The notes beneath the pieces are model-generated. The model did not search any database and had not been told where the DNA came from. It saw only the letters and a program-made list of their open reading frames with translations. From Euglena gracilis (lineage: Eukaryota > Euglenida > Euglenophyceae > Euglenales): a DNA stretch of 64,000 bases. The position numbers and the translations under genes are program-made. Below are positions 10,697 to 20,963 of this stretch, piece after piece; position 1 is the first letter of the stretch, and every line of letters starts with the position of its first letter. The stretch lies in contig CP154956.1 in NCBI GenBank assembly GCA_039621445.1, positions 74,314,192 through 74,378,191 on the forward strand, in the 5' to 3' direction.

Positions 10697-11025
10697 TTGG
10701 GTCATGATGGCCATAATGGGTCATGATGGCCATCATGGGTCATGATGGCCATAATGGGTCATGATGGCCATCATGGGTCATGATGGCCATCATGGGTGAT
10801 GATGGCCATCATGGGTGATGATGGCCATCATGGGTGATGATGGGCATCATGGGTCATAATGGCCATCATGGGTCATGATGGCCATCATGGGTCATGATGG
10901 GCATCATGGGTCATGATGGGCATCATGAGCCATGATTGGCATCATGGGTCATGATGGCCATCATTGGTCATGATGCGCATCATGGCCATCACGGGTCATG
11001 ATGGCCATGATGGCCATGATGGTCG
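10697..11025. repeat. 18-bp minisatellite GGTCATGATGGCCATCAT
   Basis: About eighteen units alternate ggtcatgatggcc and atcatggg, themselves near-palindromic. It abuts the preceding satellite. Confidence 0.9.
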
Positions 11026-11880
11026 AAAAACGCCCATTTTCGGCTCGAAAACCCTTTTTCCGGGTCCGGGAGGCCAAGAAGCATGGTTTTGGGTAAAAAA
11101 AAAATTTTCGATATTTTTCGCCTTTTTTGGCCGAAAACGGCTAAGTCCACCAGTGGAAAAAGTGTACAAAATGGCCAGAATCGGCTGAAAAACAGCCGTA
11201 TCTCGGGCTACACGAACAGTTGTGGGGAAATCAAAATACCGGTAGATGGAGTGTTCCAAGGGCTTCAAATTAGGTCTCCGGACATTTCCTTTGATTTTGC
11301 TTCATTTTGGAAAAATTTTGAAACTATTGATTTTTGGCCGAATTTTGGCTGAAAACGGCGAAGTCGGACAGTGGAAAAAGTGTGCAAAACGGCCATCCGG
11401 GCCGAAAACGGCCGTATCTCGGGCCAGACGGGGAGTTGCGGGGAAATCAAAATACCGGCAGATGGGGCGTTCCAAGGGCTTCAAATTAGGTCGCTGGACA
11501 TTTCCTTTGATTTTGCTTCATTTTGGAGATATTTTGAAAATTGACGTTTTTTTGGCCGAAATGGCAGAGTCCAAAGGGGGGGGGGCTTAAAAAGGGGGGG
11601 TGGCCAATCCTACCCAGTTTGGACCCCTTCGCGCGTGAATAACTCGGGCCTGGCGGGGAGTTGGGGGGTCAAACCCAGGTGATTCGGAAACTAGGAATCC
11701 AGTCGCTCGCGACTGAAAAAAAAATTTTCGGGAACGGGGCCGGGATCATGGTGATAATCCGCCGGTTCCCGAGGTGGCCCCGAGGGGGGGGGGGAGGGGG
11801 GGGTTCGGGGGGGGTTTTCCCCCAGTGGTAAGCTTCGCTCTTACCCATAAAGGGATAAGAGCTCAGCGACCTCCCCCTGC
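11026..11880. repeat. segment duplicated in inverted orientation at 27.47-28.14 kb
   Basis: Landmarks here include gtatctcgggc, ttcgcgcgtgaataactcgg, ccagtcgctcgcgactg and ccaaaagc...gcttcgctcttacc. The same landmarks appear in reverse order and complement at 27471-28140. A shorter relic of the middle part is at 29.5-29.66 kb. No protein-like frame is shared by the copies, so I call a repeat rather than a gene. Confidence 0.75.
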
Positions 11881-12387
11881 GGGCCAGGAGGGGGGGGGGG
11901 GGGGGACACCCCCCACCTAAACCATGTACGCCCTCCTTATATCGAACCCTGGGGGGGGGGGGTGGACCCCCACACCCACCATGGCACCTGCGCCCACGGA
12001 AGTACGGGAAGGCTTGGTGGGGGGGGGGGGTGGCCCCCCTCATACCACCAGGATGGTGTGGGGGGGGGGGGTTGACCCCCCACCCACCACGCATAGGGTT
12101 GCAGGGGTTCCCAAACAGCCCTGGGGGGGGGGGGGGGACGCACGCTTCCATCGGCTGACGCAGCAGGCCAGTTCCAAGGGTAAGGGAGGAGGTCCCACAT
12201 CTCGTTGGAATCGGTACCCCTCCAGAAGGCCGGACCCCCACCCCCGGCCCCTCACCCATCCATCCACCCAATGCAACACAGACCACCGCTGAGACACCAA
12301 CGACTAACGACCTACTGCGAGATCTGAAGGAATGCTCCGCCGGGTGTGGGGAGTGCATCGGCGCTGGCTGTAGGCCTCGCCCTGCGG
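11881..12387. other. G-run-rich intron sequence
   Basis: Runs of 8-14 G or C separate short segments with repeated ccccacc/ggtggg motifs. I see no exon. It is the 5' part of the inferred nonconventional intron 9067-12387. Confidence 0.4.
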
Positions 12388-12566
12388 CGACGGCTGCTCC
12401 CGGGAGGGCAGCAGCGTCTGCCAGAACTCCTCCGGGCTGAGGGCGGCGAAGCACCGCTGGACGAGGGCGGCCGCCTGGGTCAGCGCCGGGCGGGAGGCGG
12501 ACTTCCGCGGCTTCAGCAGGAAGGCGCCGGGCGCCAGCGGGCCGGTGGGCCGGCCACAGTGCAAAA
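12388..12566 (-). CDS. exon of unrecognised minus-strand host gene between two nonconventional introns
   Basis: The 179-nt exon encodes LLHCGRPTGPLAPGAFLLKP then TQAAALVQRCFAALSPEEFW. Upstream, the intron 12567-13118 has GCAAGG from +4 and CCTTGC ending at -6, and removing it completes the codon begun in the exon at 13119-13230. Downstream, the CAG/CTG intron 9067-12387 joins it in frame to 8942-9066. The two leading bases plus 59 codons fit both phases exactly. Conventional splice sites in phase were not found for either border. The product is not recognised. Confidence 0.6.
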
Positions 12567-13118
12567 GCTTGGCAAGGAGCGGCTCCGGTGTGTGGAAAAT
12601 GTGCATCGCCGGGGGGGGGGGGTCACGCCTTCCAAATTCAAGGCCCCCGAGGCGTTGGGTAAGGCTATTTTGTGGAATTGCTTTGCCCCAAAGACTTCTT
12701 ACGTTTTTCCAGTTCTCAGCATTATTTTGAGACGTTAACATGGCAAACCATGCATTTTCCCACAACAAACCGACCACCATTTTTCTCATTGGGAAAAAAG
12801 GTGTTTTTACTGACTGCTTGGCTAACTTTAAACAAACCCTTTGGGCAGGCAGATTGGCTGAAATTGCTGAAGGGCAGTAAACCCACTACGGGGGTGTGCC
12901 CAGCAGCCCCAATTCTCACCCTCAATGCAGCCGGTGGGAAGACCGGCTGCATTCGCACACCGGAACCCCCACCCACCCCGACACCTGGGTGATTCGATTC
13001 AAAAAAATAATAGTTCAAAATCGTTCATGTTTTCGTCAGGTATGATAGGGTTCTGCGGCTGGGTGGGGGAAAGCAGGGAGTGTAGGTTTGCCGCCAGCTG
13101 ATGCCCGCCCCTTGCACA

Positions 13119-13230
13119 GCCATGTGAAGTCCTCCCGGAAGACCAGCCCTGTGGGGGTCTCCACGAGGTAGTCCTCCAGCATCGCCGGGTCCCAGCGCAG
13201 GAATTGGAGCACCTTCTGGCGCAGAGGACG
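13119..13230 (-). CDS. exon of unrecognised minus-strand host gene
   Basis: It starts after a conventional acceptor (cttcccctcAG) and encodes RPLRQKVLQFLRWDPAMLED then YLVETPTGLVFREDFTW, a well-formed helical peptide. Phase 0 at the start matches the phase-0 donor (ATT before GTGTTCCC) of the exon at 14591-14750. The 3' border is placed by the six-base stem GCAAGG/CCTTGC in the +4/-6 register, leaving one base that is completed by the next exon. Confidence 0.6.
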
Positions 13231-14590
13231 CTGAGGGGAAGGGAGTGGGTAGGCAGCCGGATGGAGAGGTTCCCCACCCGAAGTGAGCCATGCGACCACA
13301 ACTTAACGAACAGCAAATCACAGCTGGCCCTCGACGTCTATGTGGGCTGATGGAGGGTCCCAAGGGCTTCAGTTTAGGCCCCCAGTGCTTTCCTTTGACT
13401 GACCGCCATTTCGGAGATATTTCGAGAATTTCGATTTCTTGACCCTGAAATGGCCTCAAAAAAGGCTCAGCCAAAATAGGTTAAATGTACAGTGTTTGGA
13501 GTCAGACAGCTTAGAAATGTCCATAACTCAGTGCCATTGGGCAGGTCGTTCCAAGGGTTTTCCAAGGGCATTGTTCCAAGGGCTCAGGTCGCCGCAGACA
13601 TTTGAAGATATTTTTGAAAAATCGATTTTTTGAAATGGCAGAGTTGAAACTGGGGCGAAAACAGGCCAATAATGGTCTCTTTCTGAGCTCCCAGCGCAAC
13701 GCCTTTGGCACTCCGCGGAGTGCCATGGCCCAGAGCCCAGGCATTATTGGCCACGTACCCTAGCTCTCCGCCAGGGGTCAGACCCAGGTGCCTTGGAGCC
13801 CAGGCAAGCATCCTCCCCCAACAGGGCGTCGCAACCCCCCCCCCGGGGGGGTTCCAGCTCAGAGTCTGCAAACTTCCAGCAGAAAAAGGCTGCTTCCTAA
13901 CTCCCCCATCCTCCCTCATGCGTTAGTCCCCCAATTGGAACTAACTGCGTGCCAGAAACTCGAAACTGCAAAAAATGCCCCAAAAACTGTTGATTATGCA
14001 AAAAATAATGTGTTTGACCAAAATTTGAGGCGGGCAGCCCATTTTGGCAGCCCAATCCGATATCACCCATTTCTTGGTCCATTTTTTGCACCTCCAAAAG
14101 CCAAAAATACATCATTGTCCGGCCGCCCTTTGGGCTTTGGGCGACTGGAAAATAAGTATAACTTGTCGCTGGGGGGAGAGGGTTTGAGGCTGGAAAAAGG
14201 CGCTGGAGGAAAAAAGAAGAAAGTTGAAGAAAGTTCGACCCCATCCCTCCAGCCAAAACATAAAATCCAGCCTGCTGCTGGGTACCACCACCAACACCAT
14301 CACCACCAAGTGCGAAATGTATGCCATCACAGGATACGAGAGGAATACCTTGGGGTGGAGAAACCCCCACATCCCAGCACAAGGGGGGGACAGATGGACG
14401 AAACATGTGCACCATAGTTATCAACTTCGTGCTTGTGGAGGTATTCCTTTGGTTCCAAGGTTCATGTTAACCTTCTTTCGGCCCTGCTTTCTGCTTTGGA
14501 GAACTGCGCCAGTTGGGCCACCCACTGCACCGGGTGTGTCACCTGCGTCCTCCCTCCCTGATGGCATCCCCTGGGCGGCCCTGGGAACAC

Positions 14591-14750
14591 AATCTCCAGG
14601 TCCTCATACTCCCCGTCCAGCTGGCCCTTGCGGGACAGTTCCTGCAGGTACTCTCGCACGCGGGGGGCGCTGCCGGTGACCCCGGGCTTGATTTCCATCG
14701 GCTTGAGCTCGGCACAGAGTTGGATGAACGCCCACGGCAGGCCCGCCATA
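14591..14750 (-). CDS. exon of unrecognised minus-strand host gene abutting a CA microsatellite
   Basis: It encodes GLPWAFIQLCAELKPMEIKP then VREYLQELSRKGQLDGEYED. The donor is ATT before GTGTTCCCAG, phase 0, and joins to 13119-13230. The 5' border is not resolved: the microsatellite begins within about 10 bases of it and no AG acceptor is present, so this may be another nonconventional junction. Confidence 0.55.
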
Positions 14751-14758
14751 TGAGGCAC

Positions 14759-14760
14759 AC

Positions 14761-14827
<67 letters not shown>

Positions 14828-15190
14828 CACACAAAACACAACACACAACACACAACACACAACACACAAAACACAACACACACACACACACTCACACACA
14901 CACACACACACAAGGCCACAACACTCACTCACATATATATAATATATATATATATAATATCTATACTATATATACATATAGCTATCTATATATATATATC
15001 TATATCTCTATATAATATATATATATATTCCTCCTATCTCTCTACTCTCCTTACCTAGATCTCTCTCTCACTCTCTCTTCGCTCGTCTTTTACTTCTACC
15101 CTCTCTTCTCTAGATCTTCTCTCTCCTCTCTCATCCTCTCATCTCTCTTCTCGCTCTCTCTCTCCTTCTTCCTGTCTTCTTTCTCGGTGA
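14759..15190. repeat. microsatellite block: (CA)n, (TA)n, (CT)n
   Basis: About 150 bases of CA repeats (14759-14912) are followed by about 100 of TA/ATATAT (14930-15030) and then about 160 of CT-rich repeats. There is no coding content. Confidence 0.95.
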
Positions 15191-16721
15191 TGGAGCAAAA
15201 GCGGCTCGGAATGAGACACACTTCCCCCACAAGCACACACTCTCGGGTCGGCAAGGAGTTCCCCCCAAGGAGTTCCCCCAGCAACACCGATTCAGAAGAG
15301 AGAGAGAGAGAGCAAAGCACAAAAAAAAATACATGGACACGCACACAAAACGCACACATAAAAAGAATTATGACTTCATCAGCAGTAACAATATCCTTGT
15401 TTCCCAAATATCCTTGTCTGATGACTACTATCCCCCACCCCAACGTGAGGAGGAACGTTGGCAGGAGGAAATTCAAATCAAAATGGAGGAGGTTGGCATC
15501 TGACAAGATGGTATTGGCAATCTGCTTCATTGAGGCCGCCCGACCTCCCAGTCCTGAAAAACCTCTGCCCCACACCCTCACCCTCTCCCTGAAGTGTACC
15601 TCAAATCATTTTTATTGTGCAATTGCCAGGCTTTTCTGCGATTTTCAAGAAGAGCAGTGTAGAAGTTTTCTGATTTTGAGACGGAGCTCCAGGTGGAAGA
15701 ACCCCTGAGGAGGAAGTTGCTGGAGACAGGAGGAAGCTCCAAAAAAAATGCACTTTGGATATTCATTGACCACGTCAGAAAGACCCAGTACTGGCAAAGC
15801 CTGGGCAGCACATGCTCCTTTTCGAGGTTCCCCTGGATCAGCTTCTCGAAATCGCGCGCAACTGGAAAAGTGCTTCTTTGTGGGTCCTTTGGGTTCCTTC
15901 GTTGGGTTCGCTCTCCATTTTGGTAGTCAGCCCCGGCAGCGTTCTGGATGTCCCCTTTCACTTTCCTTTCTGGGGAAAACCGCAGTCCGTCACTGAAAAA
16001 TGTTTTTTGCCAGTCATTGCGAAACCATTACTTACGAACCCTGATGGGGGGGGGGGCGTGGATATGCTCAGTGTGACAGCCTCACCCCCGGGGGGGAGGG
16101 GGGCATGACGAACCAGTACAGGCTCCGGACCTGGAAAGGATCGGCAAGAAATGGCAAACTGCAAGCAAGAATGGCCAAAAGTGGTCACCTGTGCCGAAGG
16201 TCCTGGAAAAGTTTCGCAAACCCCACAGATCCCGAATCATTTGGCCCCAGTGGCTAGATTCACCCCCCAAAGTGTTGAAAGTGAATGGTTTTCAAAAGAA
16301 AATGACCCCTCCCTCCTGGCAGCTGTTTTTCCAAGTTTGAGAAATCCCGAAAAATATTTGATAACTCGACCACCCTCCGGGCTCCGGTGGCTCCAAAACC
16401 AAAAAAAAAATCTGTCATTCCTCCGGGGAGAGCAGCCACTGATGGGCACAGGCTATCCATTGGCAAGTCAAACAATAATTTGGCTTTTCCTCCAATACAC
16501 CAGCCTGGCGCTTTTGGCCATATCAGGGGGGCATATCAGGGGATGTATGTGCTGTGGTTTGTCGGATCTGTACCAAAGGCGACAAAAGGCAATGCCAAAA
16601 GACGAAAGGAGGTTCATTGTGCAGCTGAATGGGGTCTCTCGTAACCTTTGAATTCAGCAAGTATGGACACTGACGCCAAAATTCACCGGTCTCAGGGCCC
16701 AGCAAGCCCTTTCCCACGCAC
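15191..16721. other. no gene recognised
   Basis: The sequence has mixed composition, with occasional AG/GT-bounded short frames but no recognisable domain or phase chain. It lies in the inferred host intron. Confidence 0.35.
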
Positions 16722-16965
16722 AGCAACGCCCTGCGCCAGAGGATCGGCCTTCAGGGAGACAAGCTTCTCGCGCAGGTACTCCAGGTACACCCCGCCGTGG
16801 TCCTTCCAGTTGGCGTACCCAGCGGTCTGGATGCTGGAGCGTGCCAAAGGCAGGCCGGCGCTTCCGGCCGAAGCAAAGGTTGGGGGTGGGGGGGTGCAAG
16901 GTGCGAGATCCGGCCCGGCCAGCACATCACGCAGCCCTCGGGCCAGCTCCGTCCCGCTGGACCAC
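16722..16965 (-). CDS. exon(s) of unrecognised minus-strand host gene
   Basis: The minus-strand frame gives SSGTELARGLRDVLAGPDLA, a Pro-rich stretch that may be intronic, then SSIQTAGYANWKDHGGVYLE and YLREKLVSLKADPLAQGVAV. It is either one exon after cccAAG at 16966 or two exons split by the Pro-rich part. The end at GCT before GTGCGTGG is approximate. Confidence 0.5.
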
Positions 16966-18691
16966 CTTGGGGACGGAGAGTTGTGACAGGCAGGCGGCGG
17001 GTGGGTTGGGAAGTGGCAATGGCGCAGGGAAGGCCACTTGTAGACGAACTGTTGTGGACCTCTGACCCACCCTTTTTGTCCATTTTTTTTACCATCTCTG
17101 AAAAATCGTTCAGAAACTTTCTGGATTTCCTCAAAAAAAAATGCTTTCAAACCCCTGACCATCATTTTGGGTCGTTTAAAACAACATCCTGCGCAGAGCG
17201 GCGAAAACTCACCCCTGGACTTCTATCCAGATCTTATGGGGCAGGACCCTCTCCCTGGGGGTGGGGCTGGCCGACCCAAGTTTAAAAAGAAGACTTGAGG
17301 CTTGAGGGTTGTTGGTTTACTTTTTTGGTCGGAGGGTTTTGGGAATTTTTCCAGGCGCAGAGCTGTGAAGGGAACCTGCCATTTGGGAACCAGAAAGAGA
17401 ACGGCGGCAAAGAACAGGATTCAATAAACCAGCACCAGCTGAAGCGGACCACTCCGGCCTCGAAAATTATTTGCCACCAGAAAACAAAAAAAAATCATAA
17501 AAAGTCCAAAACCCCACAAATTTTGCCAAAATTTGCAAAATTCAGCAAATTTTTGCAAATCTGCAATTTAGGAAAAGAAAATACTTGCATTCTCTTGTGA
17601 GCCATTCGAGGAATTGCCGATTCCCCCCCCCCACCGTTTGTATCAAAAAAATTCAGGCTTCGTTTGGTGGCAACCCTTCGGACAAATTGCTCGCATCAAT
17701 GAGTTTCTTGGATACCAACTTGGCGATGAAATCTGCTCGGTGAGGGGCAAGCTTCGATTGTTGCAAGATGATGGAGCAATGGAAGGTTTTGAGAGTGAAA
17801 TGGTGGGGGAACAAATAATGATTCCCAATTTTGAAACAAAGAACCCTTGCAGGAGACAGCACCACCTGAAAAAGAAAAGGGAGGAATGAGGGTGCTAAGT
17901 TAACCCCCAAAACATTAAACAAAACAACCAAATGATAAAAGTTAACATTGGAGAATCCCAGGGCTACACAGACCCACAATGCTCACGGTTGGCACAGTTG
18001 GCACCAAGCACAAACCCACAATGCCAAAACAGCTGAGATGTGGGGGGATGCAGAACCTCCCATCGTTGGTCCGTCCTGCTTCCACAGTGTCTACATCAGG
18101 CTTCTTTCAAGTCCGGGTTCTGGAAGAGTGTCAGAAAAAAACATGCATTTTGCACTTTTGGGAGATGCTAGCTCCAAAAGTATGCAAATTGTTGGCCTTT
18201 GCAACAAAGCAAAAAGAACTGGCAAAAAAATTGGTCCCGGGGAAAATCGGCTCAAAAAATGCAGAATTGCGAAATTCGAAGTCATTTCCCAGCAAAAATG
18301 CACAAATTTTTGTATCTGGGTGTCAAAGTCATTGTCGAATGAAAATAAAGTGGCAGCTACAATAAATTACGAACCACCCTCCTGGATCAACAACACACCT
18401 GCAGCTAGAATCCTAAGGGAAAACACCGAATCGCTGATTTGCACCATTTCTTTATCATTGTTTTACACCCAACTGGGGATGCATCTGGGTTCAACAGTCG
18501 CTGGAGGGGTGCTCCACAGACACCCCTGCCACGGAGCGGGGATGGTGCAGAGCAAGCTGGGGGGGGGGGGTTGTTTTGCTTCGACCATCCTGAAATCTTC
18601 GGCCAAAATCCACACAGAGAATGGCGCGGGACTGTGGGGGAGGGATTGAGGGAAAGGTGTTCTACACCAAAGAAGCCTTGTCCACGTATAC
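16966..18691. other. inferred intron, no gene recognised
   Basis: Bases 17.6-17.9 kb have protein-like frames on both strands (minus LVSKKLIDASNLSEGLPPNE) without clear borders. A segment at 18.1-18.45 kb (tgtcagaaaaaaacatgcat..., gatttttgtatctgggtgtc) is a diverged copy of 0.54-0.87 kb, so it is a dispersed repeat. Confidence 0.4.
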
Positions 18692-18775
18692 CCCAAGCAA
18701 GGTGTCGTCGGCAAAATCTCGATTGTGGACCATGAGCGAGAGGAATGGCAGCCGGAAGGCGGTGCTGGTGGTGGC
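18692..18775 (-). CDS. short exon of unrecognised minus-strand host gene
   Basis: The 84-nt exon lies between the acceptor aagtatcAG and the donor GTATACGT, phase 0 on both sides. It encodes ATTSTAFRLPFLSLMVHNRD and FADDTLLG. It resembles the neighbouring exons in composition. Its join to the exon at 19568-19690 works if that exon ends at CTGCGA before GTGTTGG. Confidence 0.5.
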
Positions 18776-19230
18776 CTGATACTTATGGAAGAGATTGATT
18801 GGGGTTTGCCCCTGTTGGAGGCAGCGCTTCAATTTTCGTTTAAAGAAAACAACACCTGGGCCTTGCGCCTGACTCTCAATGCACCTCAAACCCCTGGCAA
18901 CTTTCAAGGAAATTGGTGTGAAAATTGATAAAGCGTTGGAAAGCCCGGGGATAATTTGGGTGAGGAGGAAGTGATGCCGAAGCAGAGGTAAAATAAAATA
19001 AAAACGAAATCCTGGAGAGAGAAAAAACTGAAGACCAGGAAGACACCTGTTCCCAAGGTCTAATGGGTTCCCCAATGTTCCAGGTCTTCTGGATGTGCAA
19101 GTTCAAGATTCGGGGTGAATTCTCATAGAATTCTTGGAAAAATAGCATCCGAAGACATTTTTAGTGCAAATTTCTTAAGATAAATTATTGGCATTCATTG
19201 GAGGAATGAAAATAATCTAAAATTTTCCTG

Positions 19231-19236
<6 letters not shown>

Positions 19237-19277
<41 letters not shown>
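19237..19277. repeat. (AT)n microsatellite
   Basis: About 40 bases of perfect AT dinucleotide. Confidence 0.95.
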
Positions 19278-19278
<1 letters not shown>

Positions 19279-19567
19279 CCTGAATGACATTGTGTCCAAT
19301 TTTCTGTCCGCAGTCTTCTACTCCTAGGAAACCACACAACCGACAACCAACCGGAAAAAATGCTTCTTCATCAAAGCAGTAACAAAAAACATGTAAAAAT
19401 TGGGAAACAATAAGCAATAAAGATACATAGCTCCAGTTTTTGGGGTTTTAAACTCGGCAAAATCGTGCCCAGATCAGCCTTGGAGAAGGGACTTTGCTAA
19501 AAAAAAAATCGAAAAAAGAATGAACAGCGTCTTCTGGACCCCCTGGGGGCTCGGACATCAGGGTCAC

Positions 19568-19690
19568 GCTGGGCGGGGCAGGGCCAACACCAACACTCGC
19601 AGGGCATAGGCCCGCAGCGTGTTGAGGCAGCGCGTCGCTCCGCAGCCCACCAACACGAACTCCTCATCAACGGAGCTCGACCCCAGGCTC
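19568..19690 (-). CDS. exon of unrecognised minus-strand host gene
   Basis: It begins after gggcaacAG with one base that completes the TG left by the exon at 19875-20181, across a 184-bp GT-AG intron (19691-19874). It encodes SLGSSSVDEEFVLVGCGATR and CLNTLRAYALRVLVLALP. The 3' border is GC before GTGACC, or earlier at CTGCGA before GTGTTGG. Confidence 0.6.
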
Positions 19691-19874
19691 CTGTTGCCCC
19701 CAACGGTGTCGCTGTGTGTTCCCATACAATTTTCAGTAAGCGTTGGCAAGAGATCAACTTGTGCTGGACATGTTCAACGGTACAATAATTTGCTCCGACA
19801 AAGGAGAGGGTAAGAAGGTTCCACCAAAAATTCAAAGGAGCCAGCTCTGAGCCGCCGTATCGTCGGCGAAACAC

Positions 19875-20181
19875 CAATCAAACAGCCCCGTCGCAAGGCG
19901 GTCCATATCCGGCGACTTCATCAGCGACTTCACCAGCAACTCCATGCGGCCACCAAACGGCAGCAGCTCCAGAACCGCCACGACCTCCGCAGCAGTGATG
20001 GCCCGGCACGCTTCCGACTCCAGGTTCCAGCCCCAGCCCCCTCCTGGCCTGTCTGACGAAAATTTCGACATTGTTTAGGGCTCCAGTGGGGGGCTGGGCG
20101 TGCCAGCTGCTCCACCCTGGCGATGAGGGCATCGTCCCCTTCGAAGCCCCCAATTATTTGGTATGGCATTCTGTGGCTGCT
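19875..20181 (-). CDS. most 5' exon(s) seen of the minus-strand host gene; one frame break
   Basis: After a strong acceptor (cccctcacAG at 20182) the frame gives SSHRMPYQIIGGFEGDDALI and ARVEQLARPAPHWSPK. After a G-rich stretch near 20030 the protein-like frame shifts by one and gives ESEACRAITAAEVVAVLELL and PFGGRMELLVKSLMKSPDMD. The donor TTGATTG before GTGTTTCG ends it in phase 2 and fits the next exon. The shift could be a missing G in the run, a very short intron, or true damage. No start codon region was identified upstream. Confidence 0.55.
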
Positions 20182-20552
20182 CTGTGAGGGGATGAGAGGG
20201 CAGGTCAGAGGAGGCAACCATCGCATCACCTTTTAACAAAAGAAAAAGAAAGCAACCCCAAAAGAAACACCAAAACATCATACTCAATGCAACGTCAACA
20301 TCCAGCAAGCCAAATGGCCTCCCAAATGGAAAACCTCCCAAAACAAAACAACACATACAACAAATAACCCCCCCTCCAAAATCATGACCCCTCCCTGGTG
20401 GCGCGAAGCACAAATCGGTGAAAAACTTCCCCAGAAATCTGCTTAAAAAAATTTCGGGCACAAAAGGAATCAAAATGAAATGGTGATTTAGACAATTTAC
20501 ACATGGCGCAAACTGTAAATGGTGCCCAGGGTCATACCCATGTGAGCCTTGC
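20182..20552. other. no gene recognised
   Basis: A/C-rich sequence that contains no convincing exon. It may be the intron upstream of the exon at 20181 or the 5' flank of the host gene. Confidence 0.35.
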
Positions 20553-20963
20553 CCAGGCATTTGCTTAAGGCCCCCGGGGGGGGGGGGGGTACTGGCTAGC
20601 CAATCGGCTAGACACTGGAAAAAGTGGACTAGCTAGACCCCCCCTCCCCCCCCCGGGGGGGGGGGGGGGGGCCGGGGGTCCCCCGGACTGGAAAAATGAG
20701 GTTTTTAACAGGTTTTTGGCTGATTTTGTTCCAAAAATTCCCAAAAATGGCCAAAAACGGGCATTTTTGGACATTTTGGGGGGTCCCAAAAAAATTTTCG
20801 GCGCTTCGCGCCGGTCACTGGAAAAAAAATTTCCACTAGCTAGCCCTGCTAGCAGACCCCCCGGGGGGGGGGGGTCTGCTAGAAAACCCACTAGCCAAAT
20901 TTGGACTAGCTGCAGTCCAGCCCCCCCCGGGGGGGTACTGCAATCCCTTAAGCAAATGCCTGG
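20553..20963. mobile_element. MITE-like element with perfect 18-bp terminal inverted repeats
   Basis: CCAGGCATTTGCTTAAGG at 20553-20570 is the exact complement of CCTTAAGCAAATGCCTGG at 20946-20963. The body holds G/C runs, ctagctag-type palindromes and a core with aacaggtttttggctgattttg and cggcgcttcgcgccgg. A sister copy in inverted orientation is at 42776-43226, and a one-ended relative lies at about 37.9-38.17 kb. It has no coding capacity. Confidence 0.8.
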
